DNA from: Larus michahellis
Taxonomy: Eukaryota > Chordata > Aves > Charadriiformes > Laridae
Direction of reading: 5' to 3'
Assembly (NCBI RefSeq): GCF_964199755.1
Contig: NC_133914.1
Coordinates: forward strand, 3,799,868-3,863,867
DNA: 64,000 bases
In this document: positions 1 through 12,274 of the stretch, in pieces
Numbering within the stretch: position 1 is the first letter of the stretch
Layout: each line of letters begins with the position of its first letter
The notes under the pieces: generated by a model
Seen by the model: only the letters and a program-made list of their open reading frames with translations
Database searches by the model: none
What the model was told of the DNA's origin: nothing
Made by a program: the position numbers and the translations under genes

Positions 1-1170
1 CCGGCACTACCTGCCTCCCCCCGGCCGCGTTCGTGCCAGGTGAGACCCCAAAAGCAACCACCATCTGGGCTGGTTTCCCCCAACTTCCTCGTCTCTCCCG
101 CCCCGGGGTGGTGGTGGGGGGATAAAGGAGAAGAAGAATCAAGAATGGCTCTGCCCAGACGCGTTGCACAACCTTTAAAAAAAGCAGAAGCCTCGCTCGC
201 GAAGAAACCTGCTTTGGGCAGCCCAGACGAGCCCCAAACCTCGCTGCCCACAATCTTGAGCAATAATTTATCGCAGCCACGCTGGGGATCTTCTTCCCCC
301 ACGCCGCAGCCAGCCCAGCGCAGCCCGGCCCCCGGGAAGGCTGGAGGTTTGTTCCTGCATCCAGCTGCAGGAGCTTATTAAGGGATTATCCGGGTTTTAT
401 TAAGGGGGAATCTTCATCCTGCAAACAGGACACGGTGCTGCCGACTCGCTCCTCACCCAGGGGAAGGAAGGAGGAGATGCAGAACGGGGGTTGGAAAGCT
501 GGAAGACCCCACATCTGCCTAAGGCATGTTTGATTTTTCCTATTTTTTAATTAATTACAGATGTAAAGCCAATGGCAATGAAGAGCCGGGGCTGTCGAGA
601 CCAGGAGCTGGTACAAAATCCCACGGACAAATGTGAAAATTAGACAAGGCGTTCGATGACCTGTGGGGATAGATGACAAAAAACACCACCAAAAAAAAAA
701 ATAAGATATTTCAAACATTCCAGAAATAACACAGGCAGTTCCTGAATTACCACCGCGTTAATGGAGACTGCTCCACCGGCAAGCCACCAAAATCTGCCGT
801 AATCCCACAAAAATCAATGCAGCCATAGCGCTGCCAGCCTGCCGGAGCGTTGGCATCTTCCTCCAACTCCTGAGCAGCGTTTTTCCGAGGCTGCTCCGAC
901 ACCGCGGCCATGGGCCAAGCACCCGCTCACCCTCGGCATCCCCCCGCCCGCAGATGCTCCGGATCAAGATAAGAGATCACCGCGCCAAAGCCGTCGGGCC
1001 CAGGGACCGAAGGCAGCGGGGCAAAAAGTCACGCAACCTGCAACGCGACCCCTAACTCTCCTTTTCTACCCCAAAATAAAAGCTCTTATTTCCCTCCCTG
1101 GAGAAATTTGTGAGCCTGGCGGAGCGCCGGCAGGGCTCATTTCAGGGACAAGCCCATCTCCCCCGACTTC

Positions 1171-1560
1171 TTGCCTTTACTTCAGACGTGACCTTTTGAT
1201 TTCTCGGGTAGAGTGTAAATTACATGTCGCCAGCATAAAATATTAAATCCAATTTATATTTAATTATTGATGTTATTATGTATTCCATAGTAATGGCAGC
1301 AGGAAAAAAAAAAAAAAAGAAAAAAAGAAAAAAGAAAAAAATCCGCCATCCACCCCACCATTAAATAGCTCGGTTGCATTAGCAGCTTCTTGAGGTTAGA
1401 TATCTTCCTCCGTTCCTTCTTAACGGTAAGATTGATGGCTATGGGGAAGTTTGTAAATAGTCTTCCAGAAATATTTTATCTGATTATTGTACCTATAAAA
1501 GGGAGCGGGGAGGGGGAGAAAGGGCCCTTTTTAAACCGCTACTAATTATTTGCTCAGCTA
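1171..1560. promoter_or_regulatory. AT-rich island, candidate conserved noncoding element
   Basis: An abrupt AT-rich block within GC-rich flanks. It contains ATTAAATCC-, TTAATTATTGAT- and TATAAAAG-like words and an internal A-rich tract at about 1,303-1,340. There is no coding frame. This composition contrast is typical of developmental enhancers in GC-rich avian DNA, but conservation cannot be assessed here. Confidence 0.25.
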
Positions 1561-4500
1561 AAGGGCAAACAGCTCGGCGAGCGGCGCGCGTCTAATGCTC
1601 TCCAGCAACCCCACTGGAGGTCGGCAGCCCCAGTAGCCCCCACAGGCAGGGATGGGGCCGTGGAAACCGGTTAAAAAAAAAAAAAGAAAAAAAAAAAAAA
1701 AGGTGGAGAACCACAGCGGGGGGTTTTTTCCAGCTGAGATTTAACCAGGATGTTAAGCTTGAGTTTGACATTTTTACTAAAATATTAATCAATTCTGTTT
1801 TCAACTTGATTAAGCTAATTCTCTCCCCATATATATTTAATGCCAAAGCCACCCGAGGTGCGCAGGGCTCCGCCGCCTTGGTTTTGCTCCCGTGGTTCTC
1901 ACGTGGGATGAAAGGGATTTTACGGACGTCCAGTACAGACCGGGATCCCAGCGGGGAAAAGCTCATCCCACCACCCCAAAGTGCCGCGGGACCGAACCAC
2001 CCAAATCACCTTCACCCCCCGCCACGGCGGCTTCGTCCTCACCGAAACACAACACTCATCCCATTTCTTTCTGCAGCGCCCGCGCCCCCCGCCAGCGCCC
2101 TCAGCTCCCCGCTCAGCACAATAAAAACAACATTATCCCCCTCACTTAAAACTCAAATCAATAGACCAAATGGAGAGGATCCGACTCAAGAAAAGTAAAG
2201 AGAATTAATTCATCCAGGGACTGACAGCAGGCCACTAAGTGCTCGGGTGTCACCGCGCTGGGTGACAACCTTTGGGACCGGCCAAGCTGCGGACACCGGG
2301 GGGAAAGTTTCTCCAGCCCAAGCACGTCACGGAGCTGCTCTGATTAAAGAGCCTCGTTGGAACAGATAAGCGGGTTCCTTGGTGTTCCCCCCCTCCTCCT
2401 CTGGAGGTTCGGCAGAGCCGGGGAGCCGCTCGGCGCATCCCCCCACGCCGGCTGCGGATGATGCTCCAGCGGGAGCTGCTGGGCTGAACCTGCACATTTA
2501 GCGACACCCAAATACTCCCCAAGCTTCTCTCCCTCCTCTATCGTCTTAAAGATTGAAACCATCCAGCACTTCATGTCAGCGTTTCAAAACAAAGGGCTCC
2601 CACTTTTTGATGGGAAAGGTGGTGGTTTTTTTTCCGCGTAGAAACGCTTCCTTAGCGGCTCTCTAAAACACCCAGAAGCCTTTTCCAGCCAGTCCAAAAC
2701 ACAATGCTTTGATTTTTATTTTTTTTCACTTTCAGTTAGCTGAAAAGCTTTGCAGGTATTTCCAGGGAGCCAAACACCAGACGAGCTGCTGCCCACCCCA
2801 CCCTCGCACTGTGCGGAGACCCCTAAACCTACTGGGCCAGAGCCCCCAGGGGACGACCCCATTCCTCCTCTGCTCCCCAGCGCCAGCCCCGGGCCGGGGC
2901 AGCCCAAATTTCACCCTCCGGCTGTCGGCCAGCCCTTGCTTTTCCCAGGGCTCTGAGCTACCTCAGCATCCCCACGGCTCTGAGGAGGAGCAAGACTCAC
3001 GTTTGCCAAAGCAGCCCCCGCGGTTTGCAGCTCGGGAGCAGCCGAAAGCCCCTCCGCCACCTCTCGGGAGAGATGCTGGTGTGCAGCACAGGAGCCATCA
3101 CACCATCCCATGGCACAGCATCCCCAGCAGCCATCGCCTCCCCTCCTTCCCTCCCTCCCTCCCACTGTAGCTGATTAATCCCTAACTGCCTGCACCCCAT
3201 CCCGCCCGCGGGACAGCTCAGGTGCCGGCGTTTGGCCCTGCCTCTTGTCACTCCCCTGAACTGGCTCCAAACTGTGGGTCTGGGCTTCAATTCTGAACGC
3301 CCAAAGGGGTTTAACATGGGGCCGGGCTGCGGCACACGCTGCCTCCGCGTCCCTCCGACCCTGCCGAGGGGTGTGAGAAGAAAAATTCACCCCAAAGGGA
3401 GCCGGGGGCTGGAGCTGCATCGGGAACGTGCTGGCTCCCCGGAGCACAGGAGCATCCCTCAGCACGGGGCAGCTCCGCGAGGGCCGCAGGGTCCCAGCGC
3501 CGTGGTGAGGCTGGAACCAAGGGAGAAAAGAAGAATATTGGGTCTTTACATCCGTTTAAATGCTGAAGTTTGGGCTTTCCCCAGGTTTTTGGCAGGATGG
3601 AGCAGCTGGGAATTGCAATGCTGTGTGTCCCAGCACCCCGACGCTCCCGGCGACGGCCCCTTCCCTCTCAGCAGCTCCTTGTTTCAGATATAAACGATCC
3701 CCCTCTCTCAGGGAGCCGCTCCGCCTGCGAGCGCTGCCCATCCATGGAAAAGTGCTGCCCATCCACGGATAAGCGCATCCAGCCGCAGGCAGAGGAGCCA
3801 GCGAGCATCTCCCTCCCAGCCCATCGCCAGGGTCTGCCCCGCTCCTGGCACGGCGCAGCCTGGCTCCGGCCCCTTCACACTTCTCATCGCAGCTCTCCGC
3901 TCGTTGCTCTTTTTTATTATTTTTTTCCTTTTTTTTCTGCTTTAGCTATTTTTTCCCCCCTCGGGGCCCAGCGGCAGGGCGGGCGAACCCTCCGCCACCC
4001 CATCACCCAGCCCCACGTTGGTACCTCCAGCGCCGAAACCCCCCCCTCCCGCTCGGCCGAGCGCTCGGTTGTGTTATTAATTAAAGCAAGCTGTCATGCC
4101 TGGGAGATTTATTTTCTTTGCCGTATCTTTAGCAGTAAACGCCACTCGGAGAGCTCAGAAGACCGTGTCAGATCCAATCAGCTTCTGAACAGCCTTGTTT
4201 TGTTCCTTGTCCCCCTTGAGTTTGACCGATCCCTCTTTTCCATTCCCGGGAAGGAAGCAAGTGCTGTGCTGCGCCCGCGCCGCTCCCACGGCCACCCCTG
4301 CACCCTCGGCACCGCGGTGCCACCCCTGCGCCCGCCCGGGCACCCAGCTGTCTTAATTACCACCCTCCCTTAATAAACATGGCCTTTGTATCCTATTTGA
4401 TCACTCCCCTTGATGCCTAAACCAGTTCCAGTCGAGTCCTCTGCCCAGACCTCCGACCTGGCAGCGTCGATTCCCAAATCGCGTTTGTCCACGTCCTAAT

Positions 4501-7499
4501 CTCTGCATTTACTTTAATGGACATTTATATACAGGAATCATGGCCCAGCCCCTGATGTTTCGCAGAAACCCTCAGAGCAGCCCCCAGCAAGCGCCGCACA
4601 CGGGTGTCAGGGACCGGCACAGTCCCACCTTGGCGACCCGGAGGGATTTCTACACCTAAAAATATACAGCCTGGATTATTTTTTAATTTTTTTCCCCACC
4701 CCCTCCCCCTGAAGACCCAAATCCAAGCTGCGCCAGTACATTTTACGGGCACACACAGACAAACCCCTGCTCGGTCGTTGCCTGAGGACAGCCAGCCGCC
4801 TGCGGGGACGCAGAGGGACGGCCACCACCGATGGCAGCGCCAGCACAGTGACAACCGTTGGCAGAGCCACCGCGCCGAGCTGACGCCTCCTGCCAAGACA
4901 TTGCTTGTAACAACAAGTGAAATAACTGCCCCGGGCGGCCGGGGAGGGCTCGGCCTCCCCGCTCCCCAAAACGGGGTCCTGGGTCCGGGAGAGGCGGCCG
5001 CGGGCGCACGGCTCCTTCCAGGAGCTCCGCTTTGGGAAACCCAGCAAAGACGGGATCGACCCACCCGGTTTGGGGGAGCAGGCGGGGAAACAGCGCAGCT
5101 CGGAGGGAAGCAAAAGACGACGGGCCCCGGCTTGGGTTTGGAAGGGAGGAGAGCTGGCAAGGGAGAGGGATGGGGCGGCCGTGACCAGCAGAGCTGAACC
5201 CTCCGAGGGGGCTCCTCCAGGGCTTGGCCCCGCTGCGAGGGGCGAGCGCTGTCGGCATCCCGCTCGCTCCGTACAGACCCATCTGGGCTCCGGAGGCGTC
5301 CCGGGATGAAGCCGTTTCCCCCCTTCTCCCGCCTCCTCAGCTAATTTTACTCCGTCTGGCCGGAGCTCGCAGCCCCTGGTTCTCGTTACGCCCCCCGCCG
5401 CGAACCAGCGCCGGCACGCAGCATTTTTGCAAAGTTACAGGGTAGCAGAAATATCCTTGTTTTGTTTTTCCTTTGGCCACTCTGTCGCGCTTCCAAAGTT
5501 GGGAAAAAATTACGAAGTAGCAAAGGGGGGTGGGGGGGGGAACCAACAACCCAAACCCAACCACCAACAAACCCCCGACCAACACAGATTAGACACACGC
5601 AGAAACAGCCTCTGTTCTTTGGGGGTTGATCGTGCTCCAGAGCGGAAGAAGGGGGAGGACAGGAGGAGGGAAGAAATTCAAAATCTAAAAAATTGGAGTT
5701 TGTTTATTAAAAAAAAAAAAAAAAAAAAAAGACTCCAAAATCCGCACAGGCGGCGACGCCAGCCCCAGCCAGCCCCTCGCGCTCCATCCCTGCGGAGACG
5801 ACCCGTCGGCTGCGGTTCCTCATCACCAGCCCCAATGGGGGGGTCCCTGCCCCACAGCGGGAGCCTTCTTGGGAGGAAAAAAAAATAAAAATCCATGTTT
5901 CCTTCTCCTTGCCCCTCCTGGCAGATCCACCCTGGGCTTGGATGGGGCACGAGAGCCCGTCCCCGCATCGTGGCACCGCACCGAGCCCTGGGCAGGGCAG
6001 CACGAGGGAGGGGGGTGAGGACGAGGTGAAGGTGATTAATGGCATCAGGGAGAGATACAAAACATCAGGGAGAGGGAGAGCAATGAGGTCAAAGAAAAGG
6101 GATGGCGCTGGCATGGGAAGGAGGGGGTCCGGCCCCAAAAGGAGGGCAAATAGCGCTGCTCAGAATGGCTAAATATGCACCTGGAGCTGTACGCGGTGAG
6201 CTGGCGGCAGCAGCGAGCAGGACCAGGAGCCATTACTGGCCCCCACTAAGAGGGTGGGCTCTGCGGAGCCGCTGGGGCCGCAACTGCCCACATTTCTGCA
6301 TGTCACACGTCCAAAAATCCACGGCCCCAAGGGCTGAGAGGGAACCCAAAACCGAGCTGCAGCCGAGGGAACCCAGGGCAACACTCGATCCCTCGAGGTT
6401 TTCATCGCAGCCCTTCCCCGAAGGGCAAAACCACGTGGAACGGAGGGTATAAAGCACAAAATGTCATGTTTTCCCCCCAAAGCGTGAGAGCTGAAGCTAT
6501 CACACCCCCGGTGGACGGGTGCAAGGTGGGTGCCGGGAGGAAATCGTCCCAGCGGCGGGTGAGGAAGCTGCGGGGCCGGGTCTGGATCCGGCACACAGTC
6601 CTGGTTAACACATGTCGCAAAACTGAAAGCCAAATGGAGAAGGAAACAGAAGGTGACAGTGAAGATACCGTGACTAACGGGATCTTCCAGGGCCGGTTAG
6701 AGGAACTGGCTTTGCCTTGAGGTGGTCGGGGATGTGCTGGAGAGCTACGGGCGGCCCCGCAGATACCATCGAAATGCCACCCAGGTGGTTACGAGAATGA
6801 CAGATAAAGGCGGCCGAGCAGGAACAGATTTGCAGAAGTGACACCCTCCGGCGCTCAGCACCAGTTTTTGGCTGGGGCTGGTGGTTTCTCTGTTTATTCT
6901 CCAAGCAAACAGCTACAGCCCGGCTCCCGCGCTGCCGGAGAACCCTTCCCAAATCCAGCCCTGGACGAGCAGCCTCTGAGGGTTTCCTAACGCCCACCGA
7001 GGTTCGGAGGCGGGCAGAGCGCCGGCGCGTGGCAGCAGCACGCCTCCGAGGTCTCCCCTTGCTGAGAAACCACCTTTGGGGTCCTGCAGTTAAGCACCTT
7101 GTTATCACGCTTGAACACCCAAACGCTTCCGCATCGGAGCACTTTTTGCTTTGGTGCATTTATCCCCTCGCACAAAGGAGGAGACGACCGCTCCAGGTGC
7201 CTCCAAAAAAAGGAGGGTGGGGGGAAGGCATTCGCACCCCCCCAGCAAAGACCAGCATCACCGAGCCCTCCCAGCACCTGCGGGTATCCTTGGGGAAGGG
7301 ATGCTCCCGGCAGCTCTCCCGGGAGCATCTCCCATGGGATGATCACAAAGGACTGAGACGGGCCGTGGCTCGGTGGGGGGGGAACCTGAGCATCCACCGC
7401 CCCACGGGACCGAACATCGCCATCGCGAGCATCAGCTGCCGGGTTTGATCCTCGGCAAGAGCTGAGCAAACCCAGCTTGCTCCCAGCCCCTCTCCGCTC

Positions 7500-7870
7500 C
7501 TTTCACCAAAGTTTCACCATATTAAGCAGCTGAACTGCATCATCCAAGGAGTGTCAAATTGGTTTTAAATGGTTCTAATTATAACCAGGAAGTTTTAAAG
7601 TGTGTGGGTGGAAAGGAATGCAGCAGATTAATTTAATAGCAGTTACCACGGCACAATAGTCCTTCAATTAAGAGTTCTTTCTGGCTGGGTTTTTTTTCTT
7701 TTCCCTGTTAATAATAAATGTCACAAATGAGAATAGACATATTACTTCATCAGATGCTTTGGCATATCTTGTCGCCGAAAGCCTTTTGTGCAGAAATAGT
7801 AGCTGAAAGGGTAATTTTATAGGGCTTAGCACTCACTTAACACTTTAGGGGCCAAAATCAGGCCTCAGAA
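7500..7870. promoter_or_regulatory. AT-rich island, candidate conserved noncoding element
   Basis: About 370 bp of balanced, non-repetitive, AT-rich sequence with homeodomain-like TAATTA/ATTAA words (for example near 7,577 and 7,628), between segments of high GC. There is no open frame with coding character and no transposon signature. A developmental enhancer is a guess from composition and from the expected RUNX3 neighbourhood. Confidence 0.25.
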
Positions 7871-10859
7871 GAAACCCAATAAGCTGCACCTGTTTACATC
7901 CCAGCAGAATCCCACTCCACAACCACAAAAAAAAGCCCCTGGTGCAGTAGCAGGGCTTTGCTATGGTGCGTCAGGCACGAGCCTGGCTGGGGAGCATCCT
8001 GCTGCCAGCGGCTGGAGAGAGCCGGGGGACGCGGGGAGCTGAGCTTTGCCCCCCCAGAATGCTCCCACTCTTCTCCTTTTAGTGTCCCAGCCCTGTGAAC
8101 CCCAGTCCTGCCCCATCCGTGGGGCGGCTTTGCAGGGCGCGGAGGGAGCAGGACCCAGCTCCGGCTCCCTGTGGTCAGGGAAGGGGCCGGCTTCCTCCCC
8201 TCTCCGGCTTTGAACCGCGTGGGGGTTCCCGAAATCCAGGTGTCGAGACGGGAAACGACACGTTTCCCAGCACGTTTCTCCTCTGCAAAGAGAGAGGCTG
8301 GGGAAGGGGGGGCTAGGGGTGTCCCGCGGGGAGCCCCCCGCGCCCCGGCTCCTTCCCGGTGCTAACTGGCGGACACGGTGCGCCGCCTCCCCGACGGCGA
8401 GCAGCAACGAGCATCTCCCTGGAAAAGGGACGTTGTGGCCCCATCTCTCTGCTCTGAACTCCCCTCATTAGAGACATCAAACCCCATCCCTAATTGCCTC
8501 ACACCTGAAACGCAGGCTGGCTTTCCGGCATCCCTCCCCGGAGTCGGGCAGCGCTCAGGGAGAGCTCCTGCCCCCCCGGCCATGCTCCCCTGCCTCTGTA
8601 ATCTGATTTTTCTTCCCAGGTCCCGGCTACGTCCAGGCACAGGGTTTCTCTTTGCACCTGGAATTTTTCCCCAGATCCGGCTCCCAGCGCCGCAGAGGGG
8701 AAATTGCCGGCCCTGGCCCTGCCTGAAATAGCCTTTACCGTTCTTTTTTTTCCTCTTTGAAAGGTTTATTCTGGTGGGTAGTGATGGGGGAAGACCACTG
8801 GGATAGGGGAAAACCACGGAGCAACCCAACCCAGGCAGTTAATGACGAGGGAGGATGCAGCGGCCGCGGCCAGGAGACAAAAACAGTGGGAAGAGCGACC
8901 AGAAGCATCTTTAAAAAGAAAAGCTGCGGCTGGTGGGAGGCTCGGGGCAGGGGCAGGAGATACCCCGACACCTCCGGGCTCCCCGGGGCACTGGGCAGAG
9001 GACGGGGCTGAGGGGGACATGGCCCCTCCACTGGCATGGGTGCCCCATGGCCCCCCAGCACCTCTGGGTTTGCACCCAGGGATGGTGTACTGGGAGCACT
9101 GGGAGCCCTGGGGGGAGCTGGCTCCTGTCCCCCCAGCATTGCCGATGAACCGCAGTTTGGGGGTGAGGTGCCTGCTGCTTACCGGCACCGGCCGCCCTTT
9201 AATATTTGATGATGGGTAAAGTGTGCTGCCCGCGCCGGGGGGGTTACAAAAGGCAACGATCAGACTCAGGGAGCTCCATCTCTGCGGTGGCAAAAATACA
9301 CGGGCAGGGGGACAGCAAGGCAGGGGTGTGAGGCATCCAAAAATGGTCGATGGGACCCACATGGGCCAGGGGTGTCCCCGGGAGCTGCAGTGGCATCGCC
9401 TTCGCCCAGCGCTTCCCCGGCCCCGCTCAGCCCCGACTCTCCTGCCCTCGCCATGGTGGCCGGCGAGCCCACGGGAGCTTCCCTGCACACTGCCAAGTGC
9501 TGGAAAACTGCAAAGACTGACTAATATTCCCCAAAATCCGGCTTCGTCTGTGTGATTTGTGTTCGCTTTTGGCCGATGCAATATTGAACAGATGCCTGGA
9601 GGGACTTTGGTACTTAAAAACAACGCACAGGAGGTAAACAGGGAGATTTATTATTTTACTTTTGTGGTTTTGAGATAGTTTATGACACCAGGCTAATAAC
9701 TCACAAACCAAAATCTTCATTGATCGAGGAAAACGTTACGTTATCCTCCCTCCGCGCCCGGAGAGGCTGCTCCCCTGCAGCCACCCCCTGCCTCACTGCC
9801 CACGGGGGACGGGTCCGTCCTGGCACAGGATCCCGGCGGGATGGCCGTGTCCCAGGCCCCGTGTCCCACAGCAGGGAGGGAAGCGAATCCCCAGTGTCCA
9901 GGGCAGCCTCTCGGGATGCCCGCGGTGCTGCGGACTCACTATAACTCGTGCTGGGACCAGCAGCAGGAGCGTCCCCCGCCACGCTGCCCGGCATCCCTCC
10001 CTCTGGCCTCCTGCTCCCTCCTAATCGCAACAGCGGGACCGCAGGTCCCATCCTTCCCCGTTATTGACAGCTAATTAATTGCCACTTGTCACATTCCCCC
10101 CGGGAAATGTCCGCCCCCAGCGATCAATCCCTGCCGCTGCTGGGTTTTGGGAGCCTCGATCCCCATCCCGCAGGAGCCGGCAGGATCCATCGCTGCGGAG
10201 AACCAGCCTGGCGCCTCCGGAAGAGTGTGGCCCCGTGGCACGATGCTGGGGAGGGCTGCCGGGGCGGCCGTGCCAGCGGGCCATGCTCGAGGGCAGCACG
10301 GTGGCCGTGCCGCTGGGCGATGCTCGAGGGGACACTCGCCAGAGCCCGGCGAGGGGAGAAACGCAGAGACGAGCACCCCGGGCCGCTCTCCCGCTGTCTC
10401 ACGCCGGCATATTTCTGTGATATATACTGTAAATCTGCTTCATTTGAAATTCACGGTTAATGACTGAGGTGCTCTCATCCAGGAAACTCCGCGAGGTTCC
10501 GGCTTTTAAGGGAAAAGATGTAACCGGGCAGGAGTTGAGGAGCGCTGCGGAGAGCTGCCCCGCTCTCCAGGCACTTAAGAAGTCTCCAAAAGAAACATCA
10601 GCCTCCCCAGAAGGGCTGTGATTTATCAGCCCCTGGGGCTGCGAATCCCAAATCATCCCACCCCGCATCCCCCAGCCCATCGTCCCAGTCCGAACTACCA
10701 TCCCGGACGGATGGGCTGGAGCATGGACAGGACTCGGGCAAAGCTCGCCCGCAGCCCCTTGTTTCACCGGCACCGGGGACGCCCAGCGGGACCCTCCGCG
10801 TGGTGCCAGGGGGGGGAAAACGGGGTGGATTTTCGATTTTGCCCACCCGCTCGCCGCCA

Positions 10860-11370
10860 GCATTAAAGGCAAACCGTTGCCATCATTTGAACCCTATGAT
10901 CAGGAGCCTAATTCAATACAATCAGGCTCATTGTTGGAGGGCCGAGCATTTAGCTGAAACCCTAAGCCAGCCCTGCAGTAATTTGGCTGGGGAGGAATTG
11001 ATTTTGACCATCAGCACTTTCTCATTTTCAATAGAGTACGAACGTAACCAGGTTAATTTCTGTTAAGCGCATTACCCAGGTACTTTTTGCTCTCCAGCCC
11101 AATGATTATGTGTCTGATCTGAAAGATTATAATTGCAACCCGACAGGACACAAACAGTTGTCCATGATTGAAAGGAACCGGACTGACAGAAAAACAGCTT
11201 CTCTTCTACCTAAAAACCAAACAATCTTCACGTTTCCCCTTCTTCATGGGTAATGACTACATGCAATAAAGCAATACATTAGATCTATTCCAATAAGTAA
11301 ATATGCTCTAATTAATCTTAACCTCCAGTAGTCCAGGATGTCGCCCATCTCGCTGGATTAATGCAGTTAC
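10860..11370. promoter_or_regulatory. AT-rich island, candidate conserved noncoding element
   Basis: The longest non-repetitive AT-rich block in the left arm, about 500 bp, with several TAAT-type words and a GGGTAATGA word near 11,249. Both flanks return abruptly to high GC. There is no coding frame or repeat family signature. A multispecies alignment would be decisive. Confidence 0.3.
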
Positions 11371-12274
11371 TGCAAGTTTGATTTGGTCCTACACAAGTTT
11401 TAGGTCTGGTTTTCCTCTTCTTTGCCCAAACCAGCGCTTCTGCTGGCAAAGGGCTTCCCAGCACCGTCGCTCACAGCACCCCGGGGCTCCCGGCCACGTG
11501 GGCAACCCAGGCGCTGCCTCTTACCCCGTCCCCAGTTGTCACCCCGGTGACAAAGGAGATTCGGCCACGGGTCTGAGATGCCGAGGAGATGTCGACACGC
11601 CACCGGGATGGCACCGCAGCGAGCCGGCCCAGCGGGAGCATGGAGAACCAACCCCATATGTGCCACCCACGCTCACCCCTGCGGTTCCCCCCAAAATCAG
11701 AGGTGGGGAAGGGTCCCCGCGCCCCTGCCCGGCTGAGGATGTCCATCCCCCCGCCGCCAACACCCATCCCAAGGGCTGGGACTGCGATGAGCGCCGGCTT
11801 GCCTTGTCTCCAGCCCTGCCTGTACATTATTTCTCCTGATCATCATAACTTTCTTCCGCTTCTAAAGCACCTTTCATCACGAAACAGGATGGAGCGCGGC
11901 AGCTGTTGAACAGCATGGAGCTGCGCTGCACAGGCAGGGACGGGCAGGAAGTGGAAGCGGCTCCTGCAGCTGCTGGGACCGCGCAGGAGAGCTGTACTCA
12001 CGCCACCGCATGCCGGGGCCTTATCACATCCCCCAGCACGCTCACGGCTCCCGCCTGACACGCGAGAAGCCCATGTGGCAGGTCGCACGTGACGGCACCG
12101 ATGTGACACGCGGCGGCTGGGGAGGGGCGAGCTCTGCTGTGGGACCAAGGGGGGAAGAGCGGTCCTTGGGCGCAGCCGAGCATGGCACCTTCCCGCCCTC
12201 TCCAGCGGCACCTACACCCAGAGCAGGGACCCGCCGGGCTGCGGGGCTGACCCACGGCAGTGCAGGTCCGAGTG

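Larger units (their letters stand above)
1..12274. other. Gene-free GC-rich spacer left of SYF2
   Basis: No reading frame here has splice-linked partners or recognisable protein motifs. The long open frames are proline/arginine/glycine-rich products of high GC and overlap each other on both strands. The sequence is GC-rich single-copy DNA broken by AT-rich islands near 1.2-1.5, 4.08-4.23, 7.5-7.9, 9.5-9.7 and 10.9-11.4 kb. Poly-A/purine tracts lie at about 1,303-1,340 and 1,672-1,700. In mammals the neighbour on this side of SYF2 is RUNX3, so distal RUNX3 regulatory DNA is an inference from synteny. No Runt-domain exon is present. Confidence 0.6.

Noticed and set aside
1-381. Possible exon end (GTGCCAG|GTGAGA) and 113-codon frame at the left edge
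   Set aside because: A lone donor-like word with no recognisable protein; it does not match RUNX3 as I know it.
3570-4373. 267-codon plus-strand open frame
   Set aside because: No recognisable domain, and overlapping frames are equally open; composition effect in GC-rich DNA.
8766-9623. 285-codon minus-strand open frame
   Set aside because: GC-driven; overlaps several other long frames on both strands, low-complexity Pro/Gly/Ser-rich, no family motif.
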